Below are positions 18,893-26,966 of a DNA stretch of 64,000 nt, piece by piece. The notes beneath the pieces were generated by a model. The model did no database searches and was not told the origin of the DNA. It worked only from the letters and a program-made list of their open reading frames with translations. This DNA comes from Prochlorococcus sp. AG-409-I11. Lineage in GTDB: Bacteria; Cyanobacteriota; Cyanobacteriia; PCC-6307; Cyanobiaceae. Location of the stretch: NCBI GenBank assembly GCA_003215725.1, contig QCJX01000007.1, positions 1 to 64,000 on the forward strand. The letters are read 5' to 3'. The first letter of the stretch is position 1, and each line of letters starts with the position of its first letter. A program made the translations under genes and the position numbers.

Positions 18893-18921
18893 AAAAAAAC
18901 CCGGGTGCTCTGCACTCCGGG
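18893..18921 (-). terminator. intrinsic terminator or attenuator directly upstream of trpD
   Basis: On the reverse strand, CCCGGAGTGC pairs with GCACCCGGG around a three-base loop. The stem has nine pairs with one bulged base and seven of the nine pairs are G-C, which is exceptional in this AT-rich sequence. Seven T residues follow. It lies 79 bases after the stop of the DUF3288 gene and ends seven bases before the trpD ATG. It may be the terminator of the upstream gene, a trpD attenuator, or both. Confidence 0.8.
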
Positions 18922-18999
18922 CCAAGTGATGGGGACAAATCTACTATCACTCAAATTTAACTTGATTGCGAGTAGATGTTCGAAAATTTTTTGTTCGAT

Positions 19000-19308
19000 T
19001 TATTTTTCATCTTTGTCAGCCGTATCAAAACCTGAGCCCACAACATCGTTTGAAGACATTCCAGGCTTAAATCCTTTCTGCCAAATTTTACGTGTTTTTA
19101 CGTTTAGCTCTTCGCGTGTAAAACCCCATTTTTCCATTGATTTAATAATGTCTCTTTTTAAATCCACTGCTCCTGAGAATCCTTCATACCTAATTAGCAA
19201 CCTTGCTAGGTCGACTAAATCCTCTTCGTTAGGTATTGTTTTTGCTAATAATCGGTTAACAAGCTCTCTATCAACCGCATAAAGGGGATGGCTTTGTTCT
19301 GGATTCAT
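19000..19308 (-). CDS. DUF3288 family protein
   Basis: About 102 residues from the internal ATG at 19308 (MNPEQSHPLYAVDRELVNRLL), which matches the usual start of this cyanobacterial family. An upstream ATG at 19377 would add 23 residues and leave only 12 bases to the divergent ABC transporter, so it is less likely. The conserved core is LVDLARLLIRYEGFSGAVDLKRDI followed by WGFTREELNVKTRKIW. Its function is unknown. It is divergent from the transporter and is followed by the strong terminator in front of trpD. Confidence 0.75.
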   Translation of the reverse strand: MNPEQSHPLYAVDRELVNRLLAKTIPNEEDLVDLARLLIRYEGFSGAVDLKRDIIKSMEKWGFTREELNVKTRKIWQKGFKPGMSSNDVVGSGFDTADKDEK

Positions 19309-19389
19309 AAGACTCTGTTCATCGATTTCCAAAAAACTCCACACTTTCAAGGCATTGATGCTTAGCCTTAACAACATAGTAATAAAGGC

Positions 19390-21150
19390 ATGTCTACATT
19401 TCGTTTAGATCTAGTAAGCCGATATTTAAGGCCACATAGAAGAACGTTGTTCTTAGGAGCAATTTGTTTGGTGGCTGTAAATATTTTAAGTGTCACCATC
19501 CCAATGGAAGTAAGAAATATTGTTGATGAGCTACGAGATGATTTCACGGTAAAAGAAGTTTTTAACCAAGCTTTGTGGATAGTCTTATTAGCAAGTTTTA
19601 TGGGTATTACTCGTCTTTTATCTAGACAACTTGTTTTTGGTGTTGGTCGGCAAGTTGAAGTTAATCTCCGTCAACGTATATTTGATCATATGCTTTGCCA
19701 AGAACCTGGATGGGTTCAAGAAACTGGTAGTGGCGAAGTTATTAGTAGAGCAACTAGTGATGTCGAGAACATTAGAAGATTATTAGGATTTACAATTCTT
19801 AGTCTTACAAACACCCTTCTTGCATATGCTTTCACAATTCCCGCAATGCTTTCAATTGACCCTTTCTTGACAGTTACATCAGTTGCACTTTATCCATTGA
19901 TGTTGGGTATTGTTGGACTTTTTGGTGGACGAATGGTTCGTCAAAGAAAGAGACAGCAACAAGCATTATCTACACTTAGCGAATTAATCCAAGAAGACTT
20001 GTCAGGGATTAGTGCAATTAAGATTTATGGACAAGAAAGTTATGAGAGAAAAGCGTTTTCTGTCTTTAACAATAATTATAGAGATGCAGCAATTAATCTT
20101 GCTCGAACAGCTAGTACACTCTTTCCTTTACTTCAAGGAATTTCTTCAATATCTCTTCTATTATTGATTGCAATTGGTAGTGGACAACTTGAGAAAGGAA
20201 CTCTAACCATTGGAGGTTTGGTTGCTCTTATTCTTTATGTAGAACGATTAGTTTTTCCAACAGCTCTATTGGGATTTACTTTGAATACTTTTCAAGTTGG
20301 CCAAGTAAGCCTTGAAAGAGTTGAAGAGTTGTTTGAAAAAAAACCAACTATTAGAAATCCTTTAGAACCTGTTGATTTAAAAAAACCTGTTTACGGAAAA
20401 TTAGAAGCAAAACGACTAACTGTTAGTTATGAAAAGAGCAATAAGAATATGTTGCAGGACATTAGCTTTATTATTCAACCAGGAGAATTGGTTGCAATTG
20501 TTGGACCTGTTGGATGTGGAAAAACTACTTTAGCAAGGGCTATTGGTCGAATGATTGAGGTTCCAAAGGGTCAACTTTATTTAGATGATATTGACATCGT
20601 CGATATGCGTTTGGAAGACTTGCGTGAAAACATTTCTTTAGTTCCTCAAGAGGGTTATTTATTTACAAGCAGCATTGCAGAAAATATTAAATATGGAGAT
20701 CCATCAGCTTCTATGGAACAAGTTGAGGAATCCGCTTCACAAGCAAACCTTATTGATGACATTAGAAGCTTTCCTGATGGATTTAATACTTTGGTGGGAG
20801 AAAGAGGCATAACTCTTAGCGGGGGACAACGCCAGAGAACGGCTTTGGGAAGGGCTCTATTGGTTAGCTCTCCTATAATTGTTTTAGATGATGCTTTGGC
20901 TAGTGTTGATAACAAGACCGCTTCTGCAATTCTTTCTTCTATAAGACATCAATCAAATCGTACTGTTTTAATGATTAGTCATCAATTATCTGCGGCGGCG
21001 GCTTGTGACCGTATAATTGTTCTTGATAAAGGACACCTTGTTCAACAAGGTAAACATTCGGAATTAGTCAATGTTCAAGGCACTTATAAAAAATTATGGG
21101 AAAGAGAACAAGCCCAGGAAAACTTAAATCAAGCTGTAGTTAATGATTAA
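19390..21150 (+). CDS. ABC exporter, fused membrane and ATPase domains (MsbA/MDR type)
   Basis: 586 residues, a half-transporter that should work as a homodimer. The first 310 residues hold six transmembrane helices of the type I exporter fold. The ATPase domain shows Walker A in GPVGCGKTT, the Q-loop in LVPQEGYLF, the signature LSGGQRQRTALGRALL, Walker B in IIVLDDALASVD and the switch His in LMISHQLSA. The substrate is probably a lipid or hydrophobic compound but cannot be fixed by sequence. A 7-bp inverted repeat (TTTAGCT...AGCTAAA, 21155-21180) follows the stop. Confidence 0.93.
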   Translation: MSTFRLDLVSRYLRPHRRTLFLGAICLVAVNILSVTIPMEVRNIVDELRDDFTVKEVFNQALWIVLLASFMGITRLLSRQLVFGVGRQVEVNLRQRIFDHMLCQEPGWVQETGSGEVISRATSDVENIRRLLGFTILSLTNTLLAYAFTIPAMLSIDPFLTVTSVALYPLMLGIVGLFGGRMVRQRKRQQQALSTLSELIQEDLSGISAIKIYGQESYERKAFSVFNNNYRDAAINLARTASTLFPLLQGISSISLLLLIAIGSGQLEKGTLTIGGLVALILYVERLVFPTALLGFTLNTFQVGQVSLERVEELFEKKPTIRNPLEPVDLKKPVYGKLEAKRLTVSYEKSNKNMLQDISFIIQPGELVAIVGPVGCGKTTLARAIGRMIEVPKGQLYLDDIDIVDMRLEDLRENISLVPQEGYLFTSSIAENIKYGDPSASMEQVEESASQANLIDDIRSFPDGFNTLVGERGITLSGGQRQRTALGRALLVSSPIIVLDDALASVDNKTASAILSSIRHQSNRTVLMISHQLSAAAACDRIIVLDKGHLVQQGKHSELVNVQGTYKKLWEREQAQENLNQAVVND

Positions 21151-21245
21151 TCACTTTAGCTATGAACAACTAGAGCTAAAATTAAGAAGACCTCAATTGC
21201 AAAACCTCTTACTTTATTTACTTAAACCTAATTTATTTTACTTAT

Positions 21246-21497
21246 ATGAGCCTCAATGAGAAATACACCGTTAGGTGTGACCTAACTTTCGGAGATATTT
21301 ATATTCAGGTTTTAGCCTGGATGCTAGTTATCTTTGTTAGCCTTGCTTCTGGTTTAGGTCTGATGGGATCTTCTAGACCAATATTTGCTTTGGTTGGTGT
21401 TGGGTTGATCTTGGTACTAAGCTTGCCATTTTTACTCTTTGCTTTTGTTACTACGTTGTTAAATCATATTCAATTAATACCTACTCAAACTGATTGA
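21246..21497 (+). CDS. small conserved membrane protein
   Basis: 83 residues with two predicted transmembrane helices (DIYIQVLAWMLVIFVSLASGLGL and IFALVGVGLILVLSLPFLLFAFVTTLL) and a short polar tail. It resembles small membrane proteins conserved in marine picocyanobacteria, from memory, but I know of no function. It lies between the ABC exporter and msrA on the same strand, 13 bases before msrA, and may share its transcript. Confidence 0.7.
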   Translation: MSLNEKYTVRCDLTFGDIYIQVLAWMLVIFVSLASGLGLMGSSRPIFALVGVGLILVLSLPFLLFAFVTTLLNHIQLIPTQTD

Positions 21498-21510
21498 TTG
21501 AGATGCTTTT

Positions 21511-22224
21511 ATGATTAAATCATTCTTTGACAATATTTTTATGACAAATCAAAGTAGTAAAAAAGAGGAATTAAAACATTTTATTCTCGGTACATCACTT
21601 ATACAAACTTTAGATCAGGATAGTGATTCAATTCTTTTTGGTTGTGGATGTTTCTGGGGAGCAGAAAAAGCTTTTTGGAAGTTGCCAGGTGTAATTACTA
21701 CTTCTGTTGGTTATTCTGGAGGAAACCTTCTTAACCCTAGTTATAAACAAGTTTGTTCTGGCACAACAGGTCATGCTGAGGTTGTACAAGTTGTTTGGAA
21801 TAAATCTAAAATTGATCTTAGCGATCTTTTGAAATTGTTTTGGGAATGCCATGACCCCACTCAAGGAAATCGTCAGGGTAATGACTATGGAAGTCAGTAT
21901 CGCTCAGCAATATACACAAATGACGAATTTCAAAATAAAATATCATTAGCAACTAGAGAATTTTATCAAAATCGACTTAAAAACCATGGCTATGGAGATA
22001 TAACAACAGAAATAACAACTAAAAAAAATTATTACTTAGCAGAAGAATACCATCAGCAATATTTGGCTAGGCCATTCAATAGGCCATATTGTTCTGCCAT
22101 GCCTACTAAAGTAACTCTTGGGGAATTTCCTGGCTCTAACTATTTGCTTAAGGATGAAATATGGAAGAATTATAACTGGAAAATAAATCATTGTGTACTT
22201 AGAACAAGCAATGAACCCATTTGA
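21511..22224 (+). CDS. msrA: peptide-methionine (S)-S-oxide reductase
   Basis: 237 residues. The catalytic cysteine is Cys47 in the GCFWG motif (FGCGCFWGAEKAFW). Other family blocks are VGYSGG, TGHAEVVQVVW, FWECHDPTQGNRQGNDYGSQYRSAIY and YHQQYLARPFNRPYC. It repairs oxidised methionine, which is valuable next to oxygen-evolving photosystems. The N-terminal 35 residues are an extension relative to short MsrA forms; ATG 21541 (MTNQSSKK) is an alternative start. Confidence 0.95.
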   Translation: MIKSFFDNIFMTNQSSKKEELKHFILGTSLIQTLDQDSDSILFGCGCFWGAEKAFWKLPGVITTSVGYSGGNLLNPSYKQVCSGTTGHAEVVQVVWNKSKIDLSDLLKLFWECHDPTQGNRQGNDYGSQYRSAIYTNDEFQNKISLATREFYQNRLKNHGYGDITTEITTKKNYYLAEEYHQQYLARPFNRPYCSAMPTKVTLGEFPGSNYLLKDEIWKNYNWKINHCVLRTSNEPI

Positions 22225-22331
22225 TAAAATCATTAAATTCTTATAGAAATTAATGGCATAACTTTATTAAGATAAATTTTCAGAGTATTCAATAGATACC
22301 TATACTGCTTGAAGAAAGAAAAATTAAACTT

Positions 22332-22499
22332 ATGAATGAACCGTTACCTGATAAAGCTGTCTTTTTAGCTTTATTCCTTACAGTAATCCTTGTATTTATA
22401 TTTATTTTTTCAACAAGGCCACATTACAACTCAATAGATAATTCAATTGAATGGAAGGATAGTTCATCTTCTCAATTACATTCACTTCCTATCACTTAG
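22332..22499 (+). CDS. 55-residue single-span membrane protein
   Basis: A short reading frame from ATG 22332 encoding a polar N-terminus (MNEPLPDKA), one clear transmembrane helix (VFLALFLTVILVFIFIFSTR) and an acidic, serine-rich tail ending in HSLPIT. The helix and the positively charged residue after it make a real gene likely. A TATACT box (22301-22306) stands at promoter distance. No family is recognised. Confidence 0.5.
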   Translation: MNEPLPDKAVFLALFLTVILVFIFIFSTRPHYNSIDNSIEWKDSSSSQLHSLPIT

Positions 22500-22550
22500 A
22501 CTTATCTTTTAGTTTTTATTTGTAAAATTAATCTTATCAACTGATTATAA

Positions 22551-22907
22551 GTGTTTAAGTCAGAGGTGCCTCCCCAAAAAGAATCACTAGTTAAATTACC
22601 CAAAGCATATATATATTTATATGCTTCCATGGCAATAGTTATAGTTATTATTCCTGAAACTATTGCTAGCGTTATTATATATATATATAATTCTTACTTT
22701 TATAATAATTTAAAATTAAGGCAATATATCGGTAACGACATCCCCGAAATAAGATTATCATCTATGAAAATGAGAGATCTTAGACTATTAGCTTCCAATT
22801 TACGTATTCATGGATATGCCAGAGAATGTCGGGATTCATTATCTGAACTTATTCTCACAAAATTAAAGGATGATAGGTACAAAAGGTTTTTGGATAAACT
22901 AGATTAG
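22551..22907 (+). CDS. small membrane protein with SAP/Rho-N-like C-terminal helix pair
   Basis: 118 residues from GTG 22551; GTG 22566 is an alternative. One long hydrophobic segment (AYIYLYASMAIVIVIIPETIASVIIYIY) is followed by a soluble C-terminus. There SMKMRDLRLLASNLRIHGYARECRDSLSELIL resembles the short helix-extended-helix of SAP or Rho N-terminal domains, which bind nucleic acid. The similarity is by eye and weak. The tRNA-Pro gene follows after 29 bases. Confidence 0.6.
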   Translation: MFKSEVPPQKESLVKLPKAYIYLYASMAIVIVIIPETIASVIIYIYNSYFYNNLKLRQYIGNDIPEIRLSSMKMRDLRLLASNLRIHGYARECRDSLSELILTKLKDDRYKRFLDKLD

Positions 22908-22936
22908 ATGAATGTCATATGATAGCTTTATAAATA

Positions 22937-23010
22937 CGGGGCGTAGCGCAGCTTGGTAGCGCACCACTTTGGGGTAGTGGGGGTCGTGGGTTCAAATCCC
23001 GCCGCTCCGA
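22937..23010 (+). tRNA. tRNA-Pro (anticodon GGG)
   Basis: A complete cloverleaf. The acceptor stem is CGGGGCG paired with CGCTCCG, and the discriminator is A. The D stem is GCGC/GCGC. The anticodon stem CCACT/AGTGG encloses the loop TTGGGGT, which puts GGG at positions 34-36. The T arm is GTGGG-TTCAAAT-CCCGC. It reads CCC and CCU codons. No CCA is encoded. It stands at the left edge of the AT-rich small-gene region. Confidence 0.95.
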
Positions 23011-23014
23011 TTTA

Positions 23015-23043
23015 TTTTATATAAATGATATATTTATATAAAA
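23015..23043. terminator. AT-only perfect hairpin after tRNA-Pro
   Basis: TTTTATATAAAT and ATTTATATAAAA form a perfect 12-bp inverted repeat around GATAT, five bases after the tRNA and nine before the stop of the convergent DUF2939 gene. Both arms give T-rich ends, so it could terminate transcription from either side. It lacks G-C pairs, so efficiency is uncertain. Confidence 0.5.
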
Positions 23044-23051
23044 TAATAATA

Positions 23052-23657
23052 TTAGAATCTTATTATCTCTTCAGGAATTTTTATTGAAAAAAGCCTCCAC
23101 TTACTCAACCCATCTCTTTTGAAATATGCTTTAATAGGCTTTTCTATATTATCAATCTTATTTTCCAGAACAAATAAGTTTAAATTCTTATAATATAGGT
23201 TTATATTTGGTTTCTTATTAGTATCCAAATTACTAGAACCGTTTAATTCTTTTTCTGGATTATTTTTATCCTTTAAACTCTCATTATTTATTTGACCTTT
23301 CTCTAATAATAAAATCAGTCCTTCTGGTGTAATAATTGAATTAATAGCCACCTCAACCAGTCCATTAACAATGGGTTTAATAAATATCAAGCTTAGAAGC
23401 ATATATCTATTTTCTTTCATTTCTTGTGTGACAGTTTTAGTTATTGACTTTGATAATTGGCCTCTAATACTCTTTCTAACTGATGGATAGTCTATATATC
23501 TATTGGTTTGTATATAGTTTTTGTTTTTGATAGATTGATTTAATAATAATAAGGAGATATATGGAGTTAGGAATAGATAAAATAAAGATATAAAAATAAT
23601 TATTGATGAACTAAATATGAATTTTCTATTTATATTGATCTGAATATTTAATTTCAT
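23052..23657 (-). CDS. DUF2939 family membrane-anchored protein
   Basis: 201 residues with an N-terminal transmembrane helix (FIFSSSIIIFISLFYLFLTPYISLLLL) and a soluble remainder. The segment NQSIKNKNYIQTNRYIDYPSVRKSIRGQL matches the DUF2939 pattern, in which a residue pair marks a parental YxDYPxLRxSL-like turn. The C-terminal part ends in YFKRDGLSKWRLFSIKIPEE. It is probably anchored in a membrane facing the periplasm or lumen. The function is unknown. It lies four bases from the stop codon side of the next small gene and is likely co-transcribed with it. Confidence 0.7.
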   Translation of the reverse strand: MKLNIQININRKFIFSSSIIIFISLFYLFLTPYISLLLLNQSIKNKNYIQTNRYIDYPSVRKSIRGQLSKSITKTVTQEMKENRYMLLSLIFIKPIVNGLVEVAINSIITPEGLILLLEKGQINNESLKDKNNPEKELNGSSNLDTNKKPNINLYYKNLNLFVLENKIDNIEKPIKAYFKRDGLSKWRLFSIKIPEEIIRF

Positions 23658-23660
23658 TGT

Positions 23661-23990
23661 TTAGCATGCTTCTCCAAGCTCAATCCACTTTTGAAGTCCA
23701 ACCTCTAAATTATCCAAACCATCTTTTGTTTCTGTTGTATTAATTGCACTAATTAAGGAATTTGTCGCTTCTATCCCAAAATTGCTAGCTTTTGTTAGAG
23801 CAGCACATCCAGTTAATTCATCTCCATTTTCAAAAGCTTTCTCTGATTCTGTTAGATAATTACTTGCCAAAGCACTCTTTTCGACCCAGATATTGTAATA
23901 ATATTCGAACCCTAGAGCTTCTTTTGCATTTACAATATTTATATTAATAAAAATTGGAATCAGCATTAGTATAGAAAATATTATTTGCAT
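23661..23990 (-). CDS. small exported protein, unknown function
   Basis: 109 residues with a signal peptide (MQIIFSILMLIPIFININIVNA, cleavage likely after VNA). The mature helical domain of about 85 residues has two cysteines (Cys in GDELTGCAALTK and the last residue), which may form a disulfide. The pattern ALASNYLTESEKAFENGDELTGCAALTKASNFG looks like paired helices. It is upstream of and in line with the DUF2939 gene, three bases apart. Confidence 0.65.
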   Translation of the reverse strand: MQIIFSILMLIPIFININIVNAKEALGFEYYYNIWVEKSALASNYLTESEKAFENGDELTGCAALTKASNFGIEATNSLISAINTTETKDGLDNLEVGLQKWIELGEAC

Positions 23991-24070
23991 GAATTAACTT
24001 TTTTATTAACTATATTCTATTCTTGATTTAGAAAACAGGGTTGTTTCTAATTTGGCTTCGTTATCTTTTG

Positions 24071-24103
24071 AGACATGCTATTCATTCATTTGATAGCATG
24101 TCT
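24071..24103. repeat. 11-bp perfect inverted repeat
   Basis: AGACATGCTAT and ATAGCATGTCT flank an 11-base spacer in the 258-base gap between two divergent small genes. No T-run follows on either strand, so it does not look like a terminator. It could be an operator or the stem of a small RNA. Nothing else is visible in this gap. Confidence 0.7.
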
Positions 24104-24248
24104 GAGTTGCTCACCTTTGATATGTTCTTATATTAACGTGCTTTTATCACTCACTAAAATTTCAACTCTTTCCAGTCAATAATGCTATTATTATAGAAAG
24201 GTGTGATTTACTTTATTTAACTAGACCCTATAAGAAACCCATTACATC

Positions 24249-24812
24249 ATGATCATTGCCATCCTTCTTTTATTTTCTATTATTGCAACAATTACATTGC
24301 TGCTAATTATTAATAAAGGGGAGAAGGCACAATTAATCAAATCAATAATTTTAGACATATACACAAACTTTAAACAGCTTTTTGAAAACTTTGTACGTTT
24401 ATATAGAGCTGTTAGAAGTCTATTCCCAGATGATACAGAGCAAGTTGATAATGAATACAAAGCTACTCAATCTGATAAAAATCAAGAGTTAATCGAATCA
24501 ATAAATGAGACGAAGAATAAAGAATCATCCGAAAAGGATGAAATATTAAATATTAACCCAGATATTATCGATCAAACCAATACTAAATCGTCTACTACTG
24601 ATGATGGTAAAACACCTTTAATTCAAAATGACAATCTTATACAATCAATTACTGAAAGTACTAAGTCTTTAGATGATTCATACAACAATTCTGCTGCAAT
24701 TGAAATTTTAGATTCTGAAGATATTCCTAGTTATAACCAAACGGATACTAATCTATTAGAAGAGAATAATAATATCGGCTCAAGTGTTGAAGAAGATGAT
24801 ATTAATCAATAA
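24249..24812 (+). CDS. membrane-anchored acidic low-complexity protein
   Basis: 187 residues. An N-terminal transmembrane helix (MIIAILLLFSIIATITLLLIINKG) is followed by a short basic stretch. About 120 residues rich in Asp, Glu, Asn, Ser and Thr come next and look disordered. No known domain is recognised. The topology is probably a membrane anchor with a flexible acidic tail. It is convergent with the next small gene, with seven bases between their ends. Confidence 0.6.
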   Translation: MIIAILLLFSIIATITLLLIINKGEKAQLIKSIILDIYTNFKQLFENFVRLYRAVRSLFPDDTEQVDNEYKATQSDKNQELIESINETKNKESSEKDEILNINPDIIDQTNTKSSTTDDGKTPLIQNDNLIQSITESTKSLDDSYNNSAAIEILDSEDIPSYNQTDTNLLEENNNIGSSVEEDDINQ

Positions 24813-24819
24813 TTTTTAG

Positions 24820-25005
24820 TCAATCATCTTTAGTATCATTAAATATTTTTTCATTTAGAATTTCTTGTATTTGCGATTTTGCTGTTTTTATATCTTTTAT
24901 TATTTCCAGCTGTTCTAAATTTTCTAAAAAACTATTAATACTTTCATCTAGCTCTTTGTCCAATTTTTCTTCATCATATTTTAAATCTTTAGATTTATTT
25001 TTCAT
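24820..25005 (-). CDS. 61-residue acidic coiled-coil-like protein
   Basis: 61 residues from ATG 25005; a TTG at 25014 would add three. The sequence is highly charged and predicted helical (DEEKLDKELDESINSFLENLEQLEIIKDIK), suggesting a short coiled coil or a helical binding protein. It starts 15 bases after the stop of the lipoprotein gene on the same strand. The function is unknown. Confidence 0.5.
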   Translation of the reverse strand: MKNKSKDLKYDEEKLDKELDESINSFLENLEQLEIIKDIKTAKSQIQEILNEKIFNDTKDD

Positions 25006-25020
25006 GACTGTCAAAAAATT

Positions 25021-25395
25021 TTATTCTAATGAATCTTTTTTGGTTTTTCTCTCAAGCTGATAACTTATTTGCTTGCCCATCTTGTCTGGAACTGTAATTC
25101 TGCAACCCTTATCTCTCTCAATGTCACATCCTGGTGTAGCTCTTTCAGTTTTCCAAGTACAAACTATCTCTTCCTTTGTAGCACTTATGACTTTCCATCC
25201 ATCATCTGTGTATTTTTTTAACTTATTTTTGCCACATGAGACAGTTACTTGTTTTTTCTCAATCAATGTAATGTCTTTTTTATTATTATCAATCCTCTCT
25301 AGGACAGTCTTTTCTAATTTACTCATTAGCTCGCACCCGCTTAGAATTACTGGTATGGCCAGCAATAACAGACTTTTAATTCCTGAAACTCTCAT
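25021..25395 (-). CDS. predicted lipoprotein with cysteine-containing C-terminal domain
   Basis: 124 residues. The signal sequence MRVSGIKSLLLLAIPVILSGC carries a lipobox with the modified cysteine at position 21. A short helical linker follows, then a domain with four further cysteines (VTVSCGKNKLKKYTDDGWKV, EEIVCTWKTERATPGCDIERDKGCRI) that probably form disulfides. It is likely membrane-bound in the periplasm and has no recognised family. An antisense frame overlaps it but lacks credible features. Confidence 0.65.
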   Translation of the reverse strand: MRVSGIKSLLLLAIPVILSGCELMSKLEKTVLERIDNNKKDITLIEKKQVTVSCGKNKLKKYTDDGWKVISATKEEIVCTWKTERATPGCDIERDKGCRITVPDKMGKQISYQLERKTKKDSLE

Positions 25396-25530
25396 TGAGG
25401 CAACTAATCAACCTGTTTATCATATTCTATTATGAATATAGTTTTTTAAATAAATCGTTTTATCCTAATCAACCCTTGACTTCGTGGAATTTTCTGTTGA
25501 GATGGTCTTATTGAATCTATTGCTTTTGCT

Positions 25531-25683
25531 ATGCAAAAGAACATCAAAACTCACTTTTCCCCAGATTTCCTCACAGCACAGAGAGATAGGTACAACACTT
25601 ATTTTAAATTCAACCAGCAGCAGATAGATATCCTCACAAACCGTCTGATTTATAAGTTAGACTTTCTTAAGCAAAATACTTAA
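25531..25683 (+). CDS. 50-residue hypothetical protein
   Basis: A short frame from ATG 25531 encoding a basic, soluble peptide (MQKNIKTHFSPDFLTAQRDR...) with a helical C-terminal half rich in Gln, Asn and Leu. The codon usage looks normal for the neighbourhood, and the peptide has no membrane segment. It faces the next gene convergently. It is reported with modest confidence because of its length. Confidence 0.4.
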   Translation: MQKNIKTHFSPDFLTAQRDRYNTYFKFNQQQIDILTNRLIYKLDFLKQNT

Positions 25684-25710
25684 ATAATTCAGTAATCAAG
25701 TAAAGCGTAC

Positions 25711-25914
25711 TCATTTCTTTTTTCTTGCTCTACTTGCTGATTTAGGTTCTACTACTTTTAACAAATCATCCATTTTTGTCATCAGTTTTTTTACTTCAGC
25801 TGCTTCAGGGAGAGTGAGATTTTCAGTAACACCTAAGTGCATTTCTCTTAATTCTATGCGAAGTTGTTTTAATGCAAGTTTTACTTCCTCTTTCTTTTCT
25901 TTTGCAGTTGCCAT
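25711..25914 (-). CDS. 67-residue basic helical protein
   Basis: 67 residues with a charged helical N-terminal half (KEKKEEVKLALKQLRIELREMHLGV), a short turn and a second helix (EAAEVKKLMTKMDDLLKVV). It ends in a strongly basic tail (SRARKKK). It looks like a small conserved picocyanobacterial protein. The basic tail hints at nucleic-acid or membrane contact, but the function is unknown. Confidence 0.55.
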   Translation of the reverse strand: MATAKEKKEEVKLALKQLRIELREMHLGVTENLTLPEAAEVKKLMTKMDDLLKVVEPKSASRARKKK

Positions 25915-26209
25915 TTTCCGCTATCAAAGTTAATAGATTAAATAAATTTTAACACTCAATCGTTTTAATTGGATTGTTATTGGAATTTTTATACATATAT
26001 TTTCACCACTTTATTCTAGGGCACTTTTCTCATTTTCCACTAGGTTAATTTAAAATAGGGTCTTATGACATTTGCTGAATATTCAATCCTAGTTTGAATT
26101 TTATAAAATAAACAACTATTCTTTATTTAATAGACAATATAAATCTTTATCTAATTATATTAAGTGTTTATCCTTTTAAAATTTTTTAATGTAAAGTAAT
26201 AAGAAAATT
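25915..26209. other. gene-free AT-rich intergenic region
   Basis: 295 bases between divergent small genes. I found no credible reading frame longer than about ten codons, no tRNA shape and no strong hairpin. The sequence is extremely AT-rich with several TATAAT-like words, so it presumably carries the promoters of both neighbours. Confidence 0.5.
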
Positions 26210-26356
26210 ATGATCAGAGTTCTTTCTTTCTTGTATGAAAACTTTTGGGTACCTTTCTTTGGAAGGATTCTGAATCTCTTTTCTTTTTTAATTGAAGGTG
26301 AAAAAGTAAATAAAAAGCCTACCTACGACCTTAGAAAAAAATCAAGAAATAATTAA
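26210..26356 (+). CDS. 48-residue hypothetical protein
   Basis: A short frame from ATG 26210. The N-terminal half is aromatic and hydrophobic (MIRVLSFLYENFWVPFFGRI), and the C-terminal half is basic (KKPTYDLRKKSRNN). This looks like an amphipathic, membrane-associating small protein. It is convergent with the next gene, with six bases between the ends. No family is recognised. Confidence 0.5.
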   Translation: MIRVLSFLYENFWVPFFGRILNLFSFLIEGEKVNKKPTYDLRKKSRNN

Positions 26357-26362
26357 TATTAT

Positions 26363-26854
26363 TTATTCACTCTTATTTATTTTTGACTCTAACGACAGCA
26401 AATCCCCGCCGTTGCATATGTGATTTGAGAGTATATTAAGTTTATGGTTATCTTCATTAAATAGTTCATTTTGACTCAAAATTAGTTTTGCGGAACTTAT
26501 ACATTTGTTAGCATTTGTTGCTTTTTTAAGTATTGGTTGAAAATAGATCAATGTCAGCAATAGTAGTAGGGTATAGTAAATAATTTTTTTATTATTACTT
26601 AATAATATTTTTGCTTGTCTTTTCTTATTTAACAATGGCCTTAGCCACCTGTCAGGAAGACCTATTTGAACAAAAAATAATTCAACCCACCAAGGCAGAT
26701 TTATTTTGTCGCTGTTATTATTCATGTTTTTTTGGTCTAGTTTGACTTTATTTAATGATTTCCCACCTTGATAGGATGGGTTATCCTTTTCCTCGCTCAT
26801 TAGCTTAGCATTTAGCTTTTCAAATATATCCTGATTTGCTAGCTGTGAAAACAC
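26363..26854 (-). CDS. single-span membrane protein, unknown function
   Basis: 163 residues from GTG 26854; ATG 26800 (MSEEKDNPSY) is an equally possible start and would give 145 residues. A polar N-terminal region contains WWVELFFVQIGLPDRWLRPLLNKK. It is followed by one transmembrane helix (IIYYTLLLLLTLIYFQPIL) and a C-terminal part with two cysteines (ANKCISSAKLIL, SNHICNGGDLL). No known domain is recognised. Confidence 0.55.
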   Translation of the reverse strand: MFSQLANQDIFEKLNAKLMSEEKDNPSYQGGKSLNKVKLDQKNMNNNSDKINLPWWVELFFVQIGLPDRWLRPLLNKKRQAKILLSNNKKIIYYTLLLLLTLIYFQPILKKATNANKCISSAKLILSQNELFNEDNHKLNILSNHICNGGDLLSLESKINKSE

Positions 26855-26966
26855 TTAAATGATATTTTTTACATCTTCTTTGCTAATGTGGAATAACTGT
26901 TTCTAATTTCATTATTCTTTCTATAAAAACCTAACCTTAGCTATTCTGAAAAATCTCCTAAGAACC

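Noticed and set aside
25073-25435. 120-codon open frame antisense to the lipoprotein gene
   Set aside because: The reverse strand encodes a clear signal peptide with lipobox and a cysteine domain; the forward frame has no features and is a shadow.
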